Shown here piece after piece: positions 11,070 through 22,009 of a stretch of DNA of 64,000 bases. The stretch is taken from contig OY978530.1 in NCBI GenBank assembly GCA_963854835.1, forward strand, positions 17,523,733 to 17,587,732, given 5' to 3'. The notes under the pieces were generated by a model, which saw only the letters and a program-made list of their open reading frames with translations, did not search any database and had not been told where the DNA came from. The position numbers and the translations under genes are program-made. Position 1 is the stretch's first letter. The number at the start of each line of letters is the position of its first letter. The stretch comes from Megamerina dolium. Lineage: Eukaryota > Arthropoda > Insecta > Diptera > Megamerinidae.

Positions 11070-11709
11070 AAAAACCAATTTCATAGTAGCGGACTTGTTG
11101 ATGGAATAATTAATTCTTTACCAGTTGAATTACATATAACTGGTTATCAATTTTGCGACCCTTGTACTAAACTTCAAAAGCTTTTAAATAGTGGTGATAA
11201 GGGTATAAATCCATTGGATGCTGCTTGCAGAGAACAGAATATTGCTTACTCACAAAACAAAGACTTACATAAAAGACATATTGCTGATGAAGAACTTGCT
11301 GAAAGAGCTTGGGGAAGAGTAACTTCGAAGGATAATACCATTGGAGACCATGTCCACAAAAAGAAAATTTACAAATGTCATAAATCTGGTAGTGTTGAAA
11401 AAGCTGTGAAAACTGCACATAAAGTAATCAGTAATACATTTAGAGGAAACAAAGGAAATATCAATATTCTTAGAGTCATACAAATTCCTAAGGTAGGTGG
11501 ATTTCTCCCCTTGGTACCAATCCCAACCATCTCGGTGGTTTAGCAAATTCAAAGCTGTCAACAGCGCCAAGGCAGCTAGAGAGCAGTTAGATGAAGAAAA
11601 TCGTCATAATAAAACTATGGAAGCGATTTCTATTTGGAAAGGTTTATATTTGAAACCATATCGTAAGGGGTCAGGCTTCTTTTATCGACCACAATCAAAA
11701 ACCTTTTAA
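11070..11709 (+). pseudogene. Phospholipase A2-like gene of parvovirus/adintovirus type, broken
   Basis: The frame upstream of 11214 gives a GLVDGIINSLP stretch, then a calcium-loop-like YQFCDPCTKLQK, GINPLDAACRE, and a ladder ending RHIADEELAERAWGRV. This order is that of the viral PLA2 domain found in parvovirus VP1 and in adintovirus-like elements, where it helps particles breach endosomal membrane. After a hydrophobic stretch (GGFLPLVPIPT) the frame shifts near 11520 and continues at 11497-11709 with a charged helix and a GLYLKPYRKGSGFFYRP tail. The calcium-loop glycine and the usual His-Asp catalytic pair are replaced (Gln-Asn at the pair), so this copy should lack activity. The true start is unclear. 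Confidence 0.68.
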
Positions 11710-11849
11710 GTATGTGACCCAAGAGAGCGTTCACTTATGTTGACGCCTCTCAACCCACATGTGATCGAGTGCGGAATTGTGAACATTGGTTATTTTTTAA
11801 GAGCCTTCGGATTTGATTAAAAAACACATAAAATTTAGAGAAATGTATG

Positions 11850-12400
11850 AAATCTTTATTTGAGTCAATAGAAATAGCATTAAATCACACGATCTAGGCG
11901 GCCAATTGACCGGTAAATAAACTGTTTATCGAACTCACTTCTCAATTGGGCTATTGTTTCGTATGCTGTGTGGCATGTGGCACCGTCTGTTGAAACCACA
12001 TGTCAGCCAAGTTCAGTTCATTCCATTTTGCATTTTGCAAAAAAAAGTTTGTAATCATAGCACGGTAGCGTTCGCGGTTCACAGTAACATTCATGCCTTC
12101 GTCGTCTTTGAAAAAGTACGGTCCAATGATGCCACCGGCTGCTCTTCACACCAAATACGGTAATTTTGATTACTCACGTATCCCTTCAACTTGAGCTTCG
12201 ACGCTGAACACAAGAAAGTGCACGATGCACTTTCTTAACCGAGCAAGAATTTTTATAATAAAATTCAATAATCTGCAAGCTTTGTTCTTTTGTAAGTCAT
12301 GAATCATGGTTAAATTATAGACTAAAATGAACATGTTTGACAGTAACATGTTACACGAAAACAGCTGAGCTGCCAAAAAGAAAGGTGCCAAAAGATCACC
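11850..12400 (-). pseudogene. Tc1-like transposase fragment, decayed
   Basis: Read on the minus strand, pieces of the Tc1 core appear in order: NYRIWCEE near 12150-12175, IIGPYFFKDDEG near 12105-12140, MWFQQ with a frameshift before the second-Asp region near 11985-12010, and NWPPRSCDL near 11890-11915. These are the same blocks as in the copy at 7838-8450, with the WPPRSCDL box retained here. Several frameshifts and stops make it inactive. Confidence 0.75.
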
Positions 12401-12960
12401 CTGTAATATACAATGTAGTAGAATACATTGGGTAGTATACTATAAGAATAAAAATCATATTAAATATTACGACAGCTTTGAAAATTTACCTCCACCGAAA
12501 GAACTGATAAAATATTTGGGGACAAATATTAACTATTATTAAAGGCGTTATCAGAAATTTAATATTTATCAATAATTACGTTACAATAAACACGTTATCA
12601 ATAATTTAATAATTGTGGCCATCTAGTTTAAAATTTCTATATTAAGTTGTTGATACTTTGAATAAATGAAATATGTGAATATTGTTTTTTTTTCGCAGCT
12701 GTATCTTCCATTTTTATATGGCCATCTTTGATACTGATACTACTGCTATCACTAGCATATGTGTCACCATTATAGCTATGATCATACACACACGCACACA
12801 CGCCCAAACTGAGCTATAACCATATGCATGCGCACACATGCACACCTATATGTCAACCACATCCCGGAGGGTTTGCTCCTACTGGATCGGGCACTATAGC
12901 TGGGCTCTAAGCTACCGGGGGGTTGGGAAGTCGCGGATATCCAGACGGCCTGTAGTATCA
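12401..12960. other. AT-rich sequence with CA-rich stretch, no gene
   Basis: No coding signal. A degenerate CA-rich tract lies at about 12781-12845 (cacacacgcacacacg). The last 100 bp before 12960 are GC-richer and probably belong to the 5' region of the R1-like element that follows. Confidence 0.45.
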
Positions 12961-13004
12961 GGTCAGTTGCGAGATAAGTTCAAAAGAATAAGCAACCCCC
13001 GACG

Positions 13005-13680
13005 ATGAGCGGCAGAAGCGGAGGATGTGGTATAGCGTCCTATGACTGTTGCGAATCGACCAGGGAGGCCAGGCGTATTGCCCTCAACATACTGACTTTT
13101 ACGGACACCGCACCAAAGAGGCCTCGTAAAGATGAACAGCCGAGTCGAAGAATTCCTCCGAAGAAAAATAAGACCACGAGACAAGAAGAACAGAAACCGT
13201 CGGCAAAGGTGACCGCGAAAATAAAGGGTAGCTCGGCTAAGGATAGAGCAGAAGTTGCTTGAAGGCAGGCAAAGCGGAAGACGCAAGACCCGACGAAGAA
13301 GGGCGATCAAAAACGTCCGAGAGGCGTATTCAGGGACGCAGACTGCTGTGGTTAGTCTCCCAGTATTGGAACCGAGGTGGTTGCTGGAAGCTCAGGAGTT
13401 TAAAATCGGATGGGTGGTTTGCCGCGTACGATAGAAGCCGAACCTGAGAAAGTGCTACAGCTGCCTGGAATGCGGGCAAGAGCCTGCAAGAGCGCTGAAA
13501 ACAGAAATCAGAACTGCATCAAATAAGGCGAGAAGCGGCATTTTGCGAAGGCCTGCAACGAGTCACCAAATCGACAGCAGTTGCTGATGCAGACGATTTA
13601 TGAGCGAAAGATAAACGTGGCGATAATCTGCGAACAATATAAGAACCTAGATGCCGGAACACAAAGCGGCCATATGGGCC
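13005..13680 (+). pseudogene. R1-like ORF1 (gag-like) and endonuclease start, broken
   Basis: A basic Lys/Arg/Pro-rich region (13005-13262) is followed, in other frames, by a Cys pattern (LRKCYSCLECG, near 13445-13480) like a gag zinc knuckle, and then by LLMQTIYERKINVAIICEQY (13585-13650). The last resembles the start of the R1-clade endonuclease. At least three frame changes are needed to connect them. Between about 13680 and 13780 the sequence does not continue the element and may be rearranged. Confidence 0.55.
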
Positions 13681-13779
13681 GGCAATTCCCTTCAGGATAA
13701 GCCGCTCCTTGATTAGCTCTAGTACGTCCGGGCGAAGATCGGTGGGATCAACTTCTATAGTTGTTATATCCAGCCTAGT

Positions 13780-14481
13780 GTGGCACCAAACTTTGGGACT
13801 TTGAAAGAGCTTTGGATGAGCGCACAGACTCGAGAGAGACCACAAGAAACGCAGACAAATGAGTGGAAAGTAGGAACGCTCAAAAAGGCGATTAAAATGA
13901 GTAAAACTCTACGAAAAGGTCCAATTTGTCCTATTCTCTTAGAAAGGATGGTGGAAACGCTGTTCCTGGAGCAGGAGCAAGTCAACCAGCCAAGTCCGGA
14001 GATACATGTAGCAGAGAAATCGGTGACAATTGACGAGATCATCCTAGCGGAGGGGAGGCTCGGCACCACAAAAGCGCCTGGTCTCGATGGTATTCCAAAC
14101 AAGGCGCTGAACATCGCCATCACTCACATTATAAATCCGTTTGCGGAGCTCTTGACTTCAAGTTCAGCTCTTCTGGCTAAAGTTGGACAGTCCATACTAA
14201 TGGATGCGGCACCAATATGGTGGGAAACTCTACGTCAAAACACATATACCAAGAAGGCGAAAGAAGTCTTCAGGCTGAGCGCTATCAGGGTGATATGCGC
14301 CTTCAGAACAGTTTCGCACGCAGCTGTAGGTGTTATATCTGGTACCATGCCATCGTATATAATAGTATCGGAGCTGCACAGAGTCTATAGCAGGACCAAG
14401 AGTCTGCAAAGACATCTAACTAGTGCCGAACTAAAAGAGGAGAGGCAGACAAGCCTGTATGAATGGCAGCAGTGTGAATAG
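13780..14481 (+). pseudogene. R1-like reverse transcriptase with internal deletion
   Basis: An open frame of 233 codons joins two separated RT regions. The first is the N-terminal RT (TTKAPGLDGIPNKALNIAIT), the second the post-catalytic tail (APIWWETL, RLSAIRVICAFRTVS, then ERQTSLYEWQQ). The junction near 14155-14180 skips the whole catalytic palm, including the YADD region. The long open frame across the junction is fortuitous. R1 elements normally insert in rDNA; no rDNA flanks this remnant. Confidence 0.78.
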
Positions 14482-14751
14482 CCTTTATGGCTAAGCTAAG
14501 CCCTGCGACGTAGTGTTTAACGGTGGTCCCGCAGGACTGATAACTAGCTATAGAAATCGGAGTTAGGGGTTTAGTACGTACTGTTTCGCGAGTGCAGCAT
14601 AGTAAGATAGAACTGAAAGCGCGTGGTCCCGAATGAGGTGTACCTATAGCGGGCAGTATGAATTATACATGTCGTCGGATATGACGGTATCTTGTGAATA
14701 TTCCCCCTAAGAATAATAAATAAACCACATACACATATCTAACTCATAGTA

Positions 14752-15707
14752 AAAAATAACAAAGCTGCAGGCGCTGATGGCCTGCCTGCCGAGTTGTTTA
14801 AGACCATAGGCGATGAGCTGCTCATCCGCATGCACCAGCTCATAAGCAGAATATGGTCGGATGAAAGCATGCCTGCTGATTGGAGGCTCAGTGTTCTCTG
14901 TCCTGTACATAAAAAAGGAGACCCCACAATTTGCGCCAACTGCCATGGAATAATTCTTCTTAGCATTGCATACAAGGTTCTATCTGCGTACTGTGCGAAA
15001 AGTTGAAGCCTATCCTTAACAACCTGGTTGGACCTTAACAGTGTGGCTTCAGACGTGGTAAATCCACCATCGACCATATTTTAAGTCTGCGCAAAATCCT
15101 GGAACAGACACAAGAAAGACAGATCGGCACACACCATCTATTTGTTTCACTTTCGGCAGCCCGGTGAGGGATTAACTTTACACAACAATGTCTGAGTTTG
15201 GTATTCCTGCGAAGCTCATTTGGCTTTGCAGAATGATACTTTGTAATTCCCATTGTGCATTAAAAATTGGGAAGGCCTTCTTCCCGCCGTTTAATACCGA
15301 ACGGGGTTTCAGACAAGGTGATTCGTTATCATGCGACTTCTTCAATCTTATTATGGAGAAAATAATACGATATCTATAACATAATGGCACTATCGTTAAC
15401 AAAAGCGTCATGCTGTTAGCTGTTAGCTTGGACAATTTCCACCTCAGATGAGAGAATGCTAGGAGTTTTCGAGAGAAAAGTCTTACGCAAGATCTTTGGA
15501 CCTATTTGACTTGGTGGCGAGTATCCAGCTAGTGTGTTATTTTCGGAACCCGCTGGTGGACGACACAGAAGAAGCAGACCCAACTTCCAGTGGACAGACC
15601 AAGTACTGGAGAACTTCAGTGCTTGGAATTTCTAACTGGAGTCAACTAGCGAAGGAAAGAGCTGGCTGGCGAGGCATGCTAGATTCGGCCTAAAACGATT
15701 TTAAAAT
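14752..15707 (+). pseudogene. RTE-like element fragment with internal deletions
   Basis: Close relative of the RTE copies at 6.2 and 27.7 kb. It begins inside the RT (NKAAGADGLPAELFKT-like) and shows DWRLSVLCPVHKKGD, then decayed sequence, then GFRQGDSLSCDFFNLIME. A deletion near 15415-15430 jumps from just before the YADD motif to the downstream WTIS region, and a second near 15510-15530 removes about 100 bp. It ends in the ORF's terminal codons and loses the 3' tail at the junction with the Jockey element near 15707. No target duplication seen. Confidence 0.85.
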
Positions 15708-17477
15708 TTTTAAGTTTGAATTTGATGCTGCGCTCCATAGTTGAATACCGTAATTCCACACTGGTTTTAGAACGGATTTGTATAAGATTAGTTTGTTGTC
15801 TATAGAGAGAGGAGATTGACGTTTTAACAGCCAGTACATGCTGCTAAATGGTATTCCCGGTGCCTTCCTTTTGGCAAAGATGTGCGCTCTCCATGTCAAA
15901 TGTCTGTCTAATTGAATTCCCAAGAACTTAGCAGAGTCTGATTTGGGGATCGATATATTATTAATTTTGATTTGTGGACATGTGTCTCTCCTAGTAGTAA
16001 ATGTTAGATGTGTAGATTTACTTTTACAGATTTACAACTTTTCAACCAGATAGAAATTTTATCAATTGCTTTTTGGAGCTTAGATTCTATGGGATCCCGT
16101 GCGATCGTGATTATAGCGGTGTCATCGGCAAAAGTTTCTGTGAGAACGCCGTCAGATATTAGAAAATCGTAGGTATAAAGTAAGTAAAGGATTGTGCCTA
16201 AGAAGAAACGTTAGTGTAGATATGACTTTATGAGTAAATAGGCGTTCAGCGGCAACTCCTTTTTTAGTTTAGTTAATAGTCCTTCGTGCCATACTCTGTC
16301 GAATGCTTGAAATATGCCCAAAAAGACAGCTGAGCAATATTCTTTTTGATCAAAGGCTTTTTGAATTACTTCAAGAAGCCTGTGGACTTGCTCAATCATA
16401 AAAATAATAAAATAAATATGTGGCACTTAAAGCCCCAAAGGGCTCATTGGCCGAGCTTCTCTTCCATTACTGTTGTGCGTCTTAAATTTTGGACAATATT
16501 AGAAGGGACTTACTTATTTTAGCCGGTTCCGAACGGCAGAACACTTGTGACATCACTTTTTCTGAGCTTTGTCACAGAGTTCTTTTTAGAAGCTTTTTCA
16601 TGGCAAGTTGTTACTGTCGGAAGAATTGCCAATTGCTTGCCGACAGGTGGGTACCGTTCGAAAGAAAAATCTTATCGATATTAAATTTGTTATGCATCAG
16701 CCGGGGATTGAAACACGACCTACAGATCAGAAGGCGAACACACTAACCACTGAGCTACGGCACCCAATCACGGCACGGCTTGCTCAATCATAGAATGTTG
16801 TTTTCTAAAGCCGAACTGGTGATTTGGAATTAATTGCTTGAGCTGGGCCGGGGAAATACTTTTTGTTAGACAAGCATTAAACAGGAATGTGATAAAGTTG
16901 AGAGCCTCAGAAGGAAGTTTGTTAAGAACTTCGGCGGTGATGCAATCATACCCTGGTGCCTTATGGTCTTTCAGTTTATTGATCGTGCAAGTTATTTCGC
17001 TTCTAGTGAATTTTTTCATCGGTAGCTCCATTTATTGGGGTTCCTCTATGAAGGCAGATACAAAAGTGTCTGTAGAAAGATCACCTGCAGCGGTGTGTGG
17101 AGAGAATATATTTTTTAGGTGATCGGCGAAAAGCTCTGATTTCTCCAAAGGAGTTTCCGCTCAGGAGTTTTCGGATTTCCAAAGTTGGGTTGGGAAAGTT
17201 GGGTTGGATACAGATTTTGAAGGAATTGTTTCATTTCTTGTTCCTTTTGCAGTTTAAATAAACCTTGAAGTTCCTTAGTCAGCTTGTTGAGTCGACGTTT
17301 ATCGCATCCTTTCGTTGTTTTGAGTCGAGATCCCCACAGGGTATTTTTTGCATTATAATCGCCTCCTGGAATGAAGCGGCATTCCAAGGTTTTAAAGAAC
17401 TTAATCTGTATTTCGTTTTTTATATTATGTTTAGGTATAGATTGCAGAGATAAGTAGTGAGCCAATTTCATCCTCAA
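15690..17477 (-). pseudogene. Jockey-like endonuclease end and reverse transcriptase, interrupted
   Basis: Readable parts on the minus strand are: endonuclease C-terminus (GGDYNAKNTLWGSR, near 17340-17395), the RT start (KDHKAPGYDCITAEVLNKLP, about 16940-17000), NHQFGFRKQHSMIEQ at the SINE junction, FQAFDRVWHEGLL (about 16280-16320), an intact FADDTAII catalytic motif near 16110-16135, and GIQLDRHLTWRAHI (about 15870-15925). Frames are broken in several places. Taking out the SINE plus one 14-bp duplication brings the two flanking RT pieces back into the same frame. Confidence 0.85.
16387..16792 (-). mobile_element. tRNA-derived SINE, copy A, with 14-bp target duplication
   Basis: SINE body 16401-16778 (378 bp), minus strand, flanked by cttgctcaatcata at 16387-16400 and 16779-16792. 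Its head, read from about 16768 leftward, has pol III box A (TAGCTCAGTGG) and box B (GTTTCAATCCC-like) in tRNA spacing. The body includes a conserved pair of blocks near accggctaaa and gggctttaagtgcca, and the 3' end is an A/T-rich tail. Inserted in the Jockey RT. Copies B and C are at 32.8 and 54.2 kb. Confidence 0.92.
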
Positions 17478-17494
17478 CTGTTATATTCGTTGCT

Positions 17495-17865
17495 TAAATT
17501 TCATCTGTTCTGTAATATGTAGATTCATAGTGTGTATAAAATACAACGTACAATGTTCAAGAACAAACTCCAAATTCACATGAACATATGCAAAACTGTA
17601 CATACATGTATATTACTTTTTTTATTAATCGCAATAGAAAAGCGAGAAACAACTGCCTCGCAGTCAAGTTACAAATAGAAAGAAAGTCACCAATGTGATT
17701 ATGTCTGAAGAAAGATCTAAGTAGAAAATAACGGCCCAAAAAGCACCGTAAGGCCATACATAGCCTTCGTCGGTGTCTTCTTTATTAACTTTCTGTCATT
17801 CTGTTTTCGGCTATGCCGGCAAAGTGCTGAATGTCAGAATGTCAGCATAACAGAGTTATTGCGTA
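17495..17865. other. Noncoding interruption of the Jockey endonuclease
   Basis: The endonuclease reading stops just after YVQYSTSTQ (17856) and resumes near 17480. The roughly 370 bp between has no endonuclease similarity. It contains a gacattctgacattc motif with partial dyad symmetry around the gctatgccggc block near 17810-17822. It could be a MITE or filler; I could not define ends or a target duplication. Confidence 0.45.
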
Positions 17866-18350
17866 GACGTAGAATATTGCACATAGTGCTTTATTGCCTT
17901 CCTAATGAGTACAGCCGAGCCTCCGCGAGTTGATCCATCTGGGCGCATTGTATGATAAAGACGGTAAGAAGGCATTTTGAAAACTCTTTTTTTCGTAAAG
18001 TGTGTTTCGGATACTAGTATAATGTCTATTTCATATTTTTGTTGAAACATTTTTAACTCATCTAAGTGGTGTGAAAGTGCATTGGTATTCCATATTGCAA
18101 GCTTTAAGGACATGGAGTTGTTTTTGAGAAAAGATTTACCAATAGGTTTGTCATGGTTGTTATTTGGCACATAACATCTCTCAGCAACTTCATCACGTAA
18201 CTCGCTAATCAGATCATTGTTTTGGATATTGTTGTTGTTGTGGGAGATTTGATTTTTCTGACTACTGACTACTTGGGCATACGATGGCTGTTCTGGATGT
18301 AAGCTCGATTTCGCTTGTTGGTTTTGATGGTTACCTGAGAAGGTTGTCAA
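17856..18350 (-). pseudogene. Jockey-like endonuclease, N-terminal part
   Basis: The AP-type endonuclease that nicks target DNA for reverse transcription. The motifs LKLAIWNTNALSHHLDELKM and the catalytic-Glu block IILVSETHF are clear at about residues 80-110, followed by the GGSAVLIRKAIKH strand. It overlaps the end of the ORF1 frame by 20 bp on the minus strand. The C-terminal half lies beyond a noncoding interruption at 17495-17865. Confidence 0.85.
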
Positions 18351-19310
18351 AAATACTGCCTTGAAGAAGGAAAAATACTACTTGAAGAAGGATTATTTTT
18401 CTTAATGCTGGGAACATGGTAGATTTAAGTTTTTTATAAACGGAATATCCCCTATAGTTCGTTGGATGATTCCCTTCGCACAACGCACATTTGACGCCTT
18501 TTGATCTTGTTTTCCTTTCACACTCTGCGGAAATATGTTCGCCTCCGCATTTAATACATTTGGGCTGTGTTCGACAACTTGATTTGGTATGGCCGTAGTC
18601 TTGACATCTGGAACACTGTGGGAGATCTCGTTTTGGGCGAGGAGGTTCAAAAAGAATACGACTGTGAAGTAAACTCTTTATATCATAGATGGTTTTATTG
18701 TTATCATTTTGTTGCATCTCAACAACAAACATTGGGAGCGCCCTCTTTGTTTGAGAGTTTTTCATGTTCGAAACGTTAGTACCGGTGTGGCCATACTCTT
18801 TCAGAGCCAATTTAATTTTTTCCGGTTCAACTGAAGGATGCATGTTTCTAAGAATAACTTTGAAGTATCTTTCATTTTTTGGCTTATAAGTGAAAAACTC
18901 AGAATTCTTGCTTTCAAGTAATTTTACTATATTAGAGAATGATTCGGGATTTTTCGGTTGAATTTTGACTCGATAACTCTAATTTCATAGTTATCAGCTT
19001 CGAATTGTTTAAACGTGTCTAAAATCAGATGAATATTCTCGACTTTGTCCACAAAAATGGGAGGTGATTTGATTGGTTTTTCGTTTCGTTGAGTTTTTTG
19101 AGGTTCAAGTTCTTCATTATCATTAACGGAAAGAGAAGAAAACTTATTTGCATTGCTTATCCAGTAGTTAAGTTTTTGTTGTTTGGCAGTGTGTTCTCTT
19201 TGGGGGCTGTCTGTAGCTCTTTTCGAGCCTTTAGCTTCAATCCATTCTTCGACTTAGGATTGTGTGAAACTGATCGAGCTAGTTGAATGGGATCGTTGTC
19301 TTTGGCTTTT
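18331..19310 (-). pseudogene. Jockey-like ORF1 (gag-like RNA-binding protein)
   Basis: ORF1 proteins bind element RNA and carry it to the nucleus. The long open part (18331-18843) begins with the PRE_C2HC-like region (HPSVEPEKIKLALKEYGH) and has three CCHC knuckles in series: CSRCQDYGHTKSSC, CIKCGGEHISAEC, CALCEGNHPTNY (the last lacks its final Cys at the expected place). Upstream, in shifted frames to about 19310, lies a Ser/Gln-rich N-terminus. One frameshift near 18970 separates the two. Confidence 0.82.
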
Positions 19311-19500
19311 TAACATAAAAGGTTGGTTTGTTGTAGCTAGGGCGAGGTTTTATTTCATGCTTGACTGCGGTTAATGAGTAGCGCCATGTAGTTCAATAGA
19401 ACGGTTAATTGACATGATCGAAGTCTAGTAACGCTGTTACCAACTGCTTTAGTTGCAATAACAGCTGTCTCTCTTGGTTGAAAAAAAGATGTCGAACAGA

Positions 19501-19799
19501 GAGCGAGACGAATTGAATTCACAATTGTGGACAGTTTTTTTCTATTTTTTCCTATTTTGATATATTATAAAAACAAAAATAGATTCGTTAAAAGAACAGC
19601 GAAAATGTCGTGTTTGGAGTCAAATGTCACCGCGGGTTAACGCCGGGTAAGATTAAAAAGGTATTCAACAAAGCGTCTATTTGTTTTCACACCAACTACG
19701 TGATATTTGTTTACTTTTCAGGAGCGACCGAAATACACGTCCGCCGTTCACTTGCACCATTGTAAAGTAAGTAAGTAATTAAGTAGAAATTAATAATTT
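19501..19799. other. No gene; short TAAG-like run
   Basis: Noncoding sequence between two non-LTR elements. A gtaagtaagtaattaag run at 19766-19782 looks like the (TAAG)n tail of RTE elements, but no RTE body precedes it. Confidence 0.35.
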
Positions 19800-20890
19800 T
19801 ACTCGTGGCCTCCAAACTGATGTAGTTTATACTGACTTTATTAAAGCTTTCGACAAGGTAAATCATGACTTCTTGATACAAAAACTTGATTTAATTGGCA
19901 TGCGCCACATCTTAGTACGCTGGATCTGATCTGATTTATCTTACCGTACTAAGAAGGCTCTCTTCAAAAACGCAATTTTCAAAAAATAATTTTTTCTTAC
20001 CCTTCATAAACGATCTTTCGTCGGTTATTACACACTCAACTCTTTTAATGTTTGCAGATGATGTCAAACTTTTTATGACTCATCTGCTTCTCAAACATAC
20101 AGTTAGATTTAATTTATTATTTAAATTTGTGCTCTTCAAATCTACTGTTACTAAACTTAGGTAAATGTAAGACCTTTGTTTTATCAGTTTTCGCTTTATG
20201 ACAAGCCCTTGATGTGCGTTTTCAACTTTACTGATTTGGGCATCACCATGGAACTTAAACTTCGTTTTAATATACATATTAAGTCCTGTGTTAATAAGGC
20301 GAAGAGCATACTTGGTCTCATTAAGAGATGGTCAAGGGAGTTTAACGAATCGCGTATAACTAAAACTCTTTATATTTCATTGGTTCGTCCAAATCTGGAG
20401 TATGATTGTACAGTTTGGAATCCTCAATATAGGTGTTATATTGACAATATGGATAATAAATCTTTAATAAATCTTCCTCCCTATGAACATCGCCTCAAAC
20501 TGTTAGCCTTTCCAACACTTGAAAGTAGAAGAGTGATGTTAAATGTTTGTTTCGTCACAAAGCTATTTAATGGTGAAAATGCATTTCCTTTTTTACTAAG
20601 TGAACTGAATTTATATTTACCTGGTCGTCCCTCAAAATACCTTAATCCATTAAAGTTAATGTGTAAAAATAAATATTACTTATAGATCCTGATCCTGATC
20701 CTGTGAGAAGCATGACTTTAATAAGAACTATGCATGTGTTGATTATCACATTTCTTCTTATTCTTTAAAAACCGCTATTTGATCCTATTTGAATTAAAAC
20801 TAATAACGTTATAGTTTTTAGGCAGTTCTATTTTAGTTTAAGCCTTTTAGTTATATTTTTGTTTATTCAATGAATCTGTAGCTGTAAATG
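19800..20890 (+). pseudogene. Non-LTR reverse transcriptase fragment (CR1/Jockey-group type)
   Basis: Starts in the RT palm: TRGLQTDVVYTDFIKAFDKVNHD near 19802-19870, then a stop and decayed stretch with a readable LFADDVKLF-like catalytic block near 20047-20075. From 20176 to 20685 the frame is open: DLGITMELKLRFNIHI, then SLVRPNLEYDCTVWNP and LPPYEHRLKLLAFPTLESRR, the typical C-terminal tail of this RT type. After the stop come three gatcct repeats (20686-20703) and a 3' UTR without clear end. A gap in the tail near 20455 removes about 25 residues compared with the usual pattern. Confidence 0.78.
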
Positions 20891-21207
20891 TAGTCCGTTT
20901 ACAGTCATTTGCCACTACAGCTTTGCGTTCTCAGAACAGCTGGGCTGTTGCTGAACGGTCATCAGTTCCATAAGGTATGCCGTTGGGTGAGTAAGTGGAC
21001 TTGTTGGTACTCGTCGTAAAAAAATAATATCAGTCTAGTAGGAGAGTCAGTCCGTTGCATAACAAGAACCCTCGATAAAACACTTACTATCTCATGTCGC
21101 CTTGGAAATCCTCTCTCTACTCTACTGGAGAAATCAGATAAAACTTAGACACCCTTCCCTGCCCTGCTTTATGGAACTAATGGAAATAGAAAAAACTGGG
21201 TGCAGAG

Positions 21208-21790
21208 TGATAGCCTAAACCGATGGCGTCGTATAGATGGCAATCGGTAGATTTCCTGAAGACTTCATGTTGGCTTGAAATTCATCCAAAGTTGCTAGTT
21301 TATCAACATAAACTAGCCCTCTCACATATCACCACAAAAAATGATCCAGAGGCGTTAAATCGCAAGATCTTACAGGATAGTTTACAGGTCCATTTCGAGA
21401 GATTAAGTTGTCGCCAAGTGTTTCCTTTACTAAATCGATTGTTATGTTCGATGTATGGCATATAGCGCAGTCTTGCTGGTATCACATCTCATCCACATTT
21501 ATACCATGCTATTGGAGAATCAAAAAGTCAGTTATCATGGCTATATGGCGATCGCCATTGACGGTAACGTTGTTGTATGTCGTGTTTTTAAAGAAGTATG
21601 TACCAATGATTCCACCAGCCCCCAAACTGCACCAAGCAGTAAGTTTTTATGGATGTACTGGTGTCTGAGGAATTTTTTGGATTGCGTTCACACCAAATCC
21701 GACAATTTTGCTTGTTCATATAGCCATTTCCGTAATGAGATTTTAATATTTGTAAGCGTTGTTGCGGAGTCAATCTTTCCATGATGAAAT
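21208..21790 (-). pseudogene. Tc1-like transposase fragment
   Basis: On the minus strand, MERLTPQQRLQILKSHYGNG (21782 down) is the start of a Tc1-like transposase, followed directly by YMNKQNCRIWCERNP, so the region with the first catalytic Asp has been deleted. A FGGWWNHWYI-like block follows, then decayed sequence, and GPVNYPVRSCDLTPLDHFLWWY near 21300-21400 with the third catalytic Asp. Same family as the fragments at 7.8 and 11.9 kb. Confidence 0.78.
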
Positions 21791-22009
21791 TGTGAACCGT
21801 ACTGAGTACAAATGACTTTTGGATTACCAGATTTGATAACTGCTATATCGTTGTATCCCTATCGGAACCTGCTTTACTTTAAAAAAATACACTTTACATA
21901 CTTATTTCTAAGGAATAAATTAATTCTTTTTATATATAAGTACATAGAAGTAAGAAAAGAATAGCGTTGCCAACAAAATTTAAATGTACATTTTGAATAT
22001 ATAAATTAT

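Larger units (their letters stand above)
12960..14740 (+). mobile_element. R1-like non-LTR retrotransposon, internally deleted
   Basis: The segment contains, in order, a gag-like ORF1 remnant, a piece of the endonuclease N-terminus, and two disjoint parts of the RT ORF, followed by about 250 bp of GC-balanced 3' UTR. Higher GC than its AT-rich neighbours marks it out. Most of the endonuclease and the RT palm are missing. Ends are not defined by a target duplication. Confidence 0.7.
15708..19500 (-). mobile_element. Jockey-like non-LTR retrotransposon, minus strand, with nested inserts
   Basis: On the minus strand the order is 5' UTR (about 19310-19500), ORF1, endonuclease, RT. The 3' end is missing where it meets the RTE fragment near 15707. 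Two interruptions are visible: a SINE at 16401-16778 in the RT, and about 370 bp of unrelated noncoding sequence at roughly 17495-17865 in the endonuclease. Confidence 0.85.

Noticed and set aside
13780..14481. Intact 233-residue host gene
   Set aside because: The frame joins two distant R1-like RT regions across a deletion; it is fortuitously open.
16489..16746. Open frame with a conserved cysteine-bearing protein on the strand opposite the SINE, also at 32857-33051
   Set aside because: Similarity is explained by the SINE copies; the frame is a shadow and is not conserved in full at 54.2 kb.
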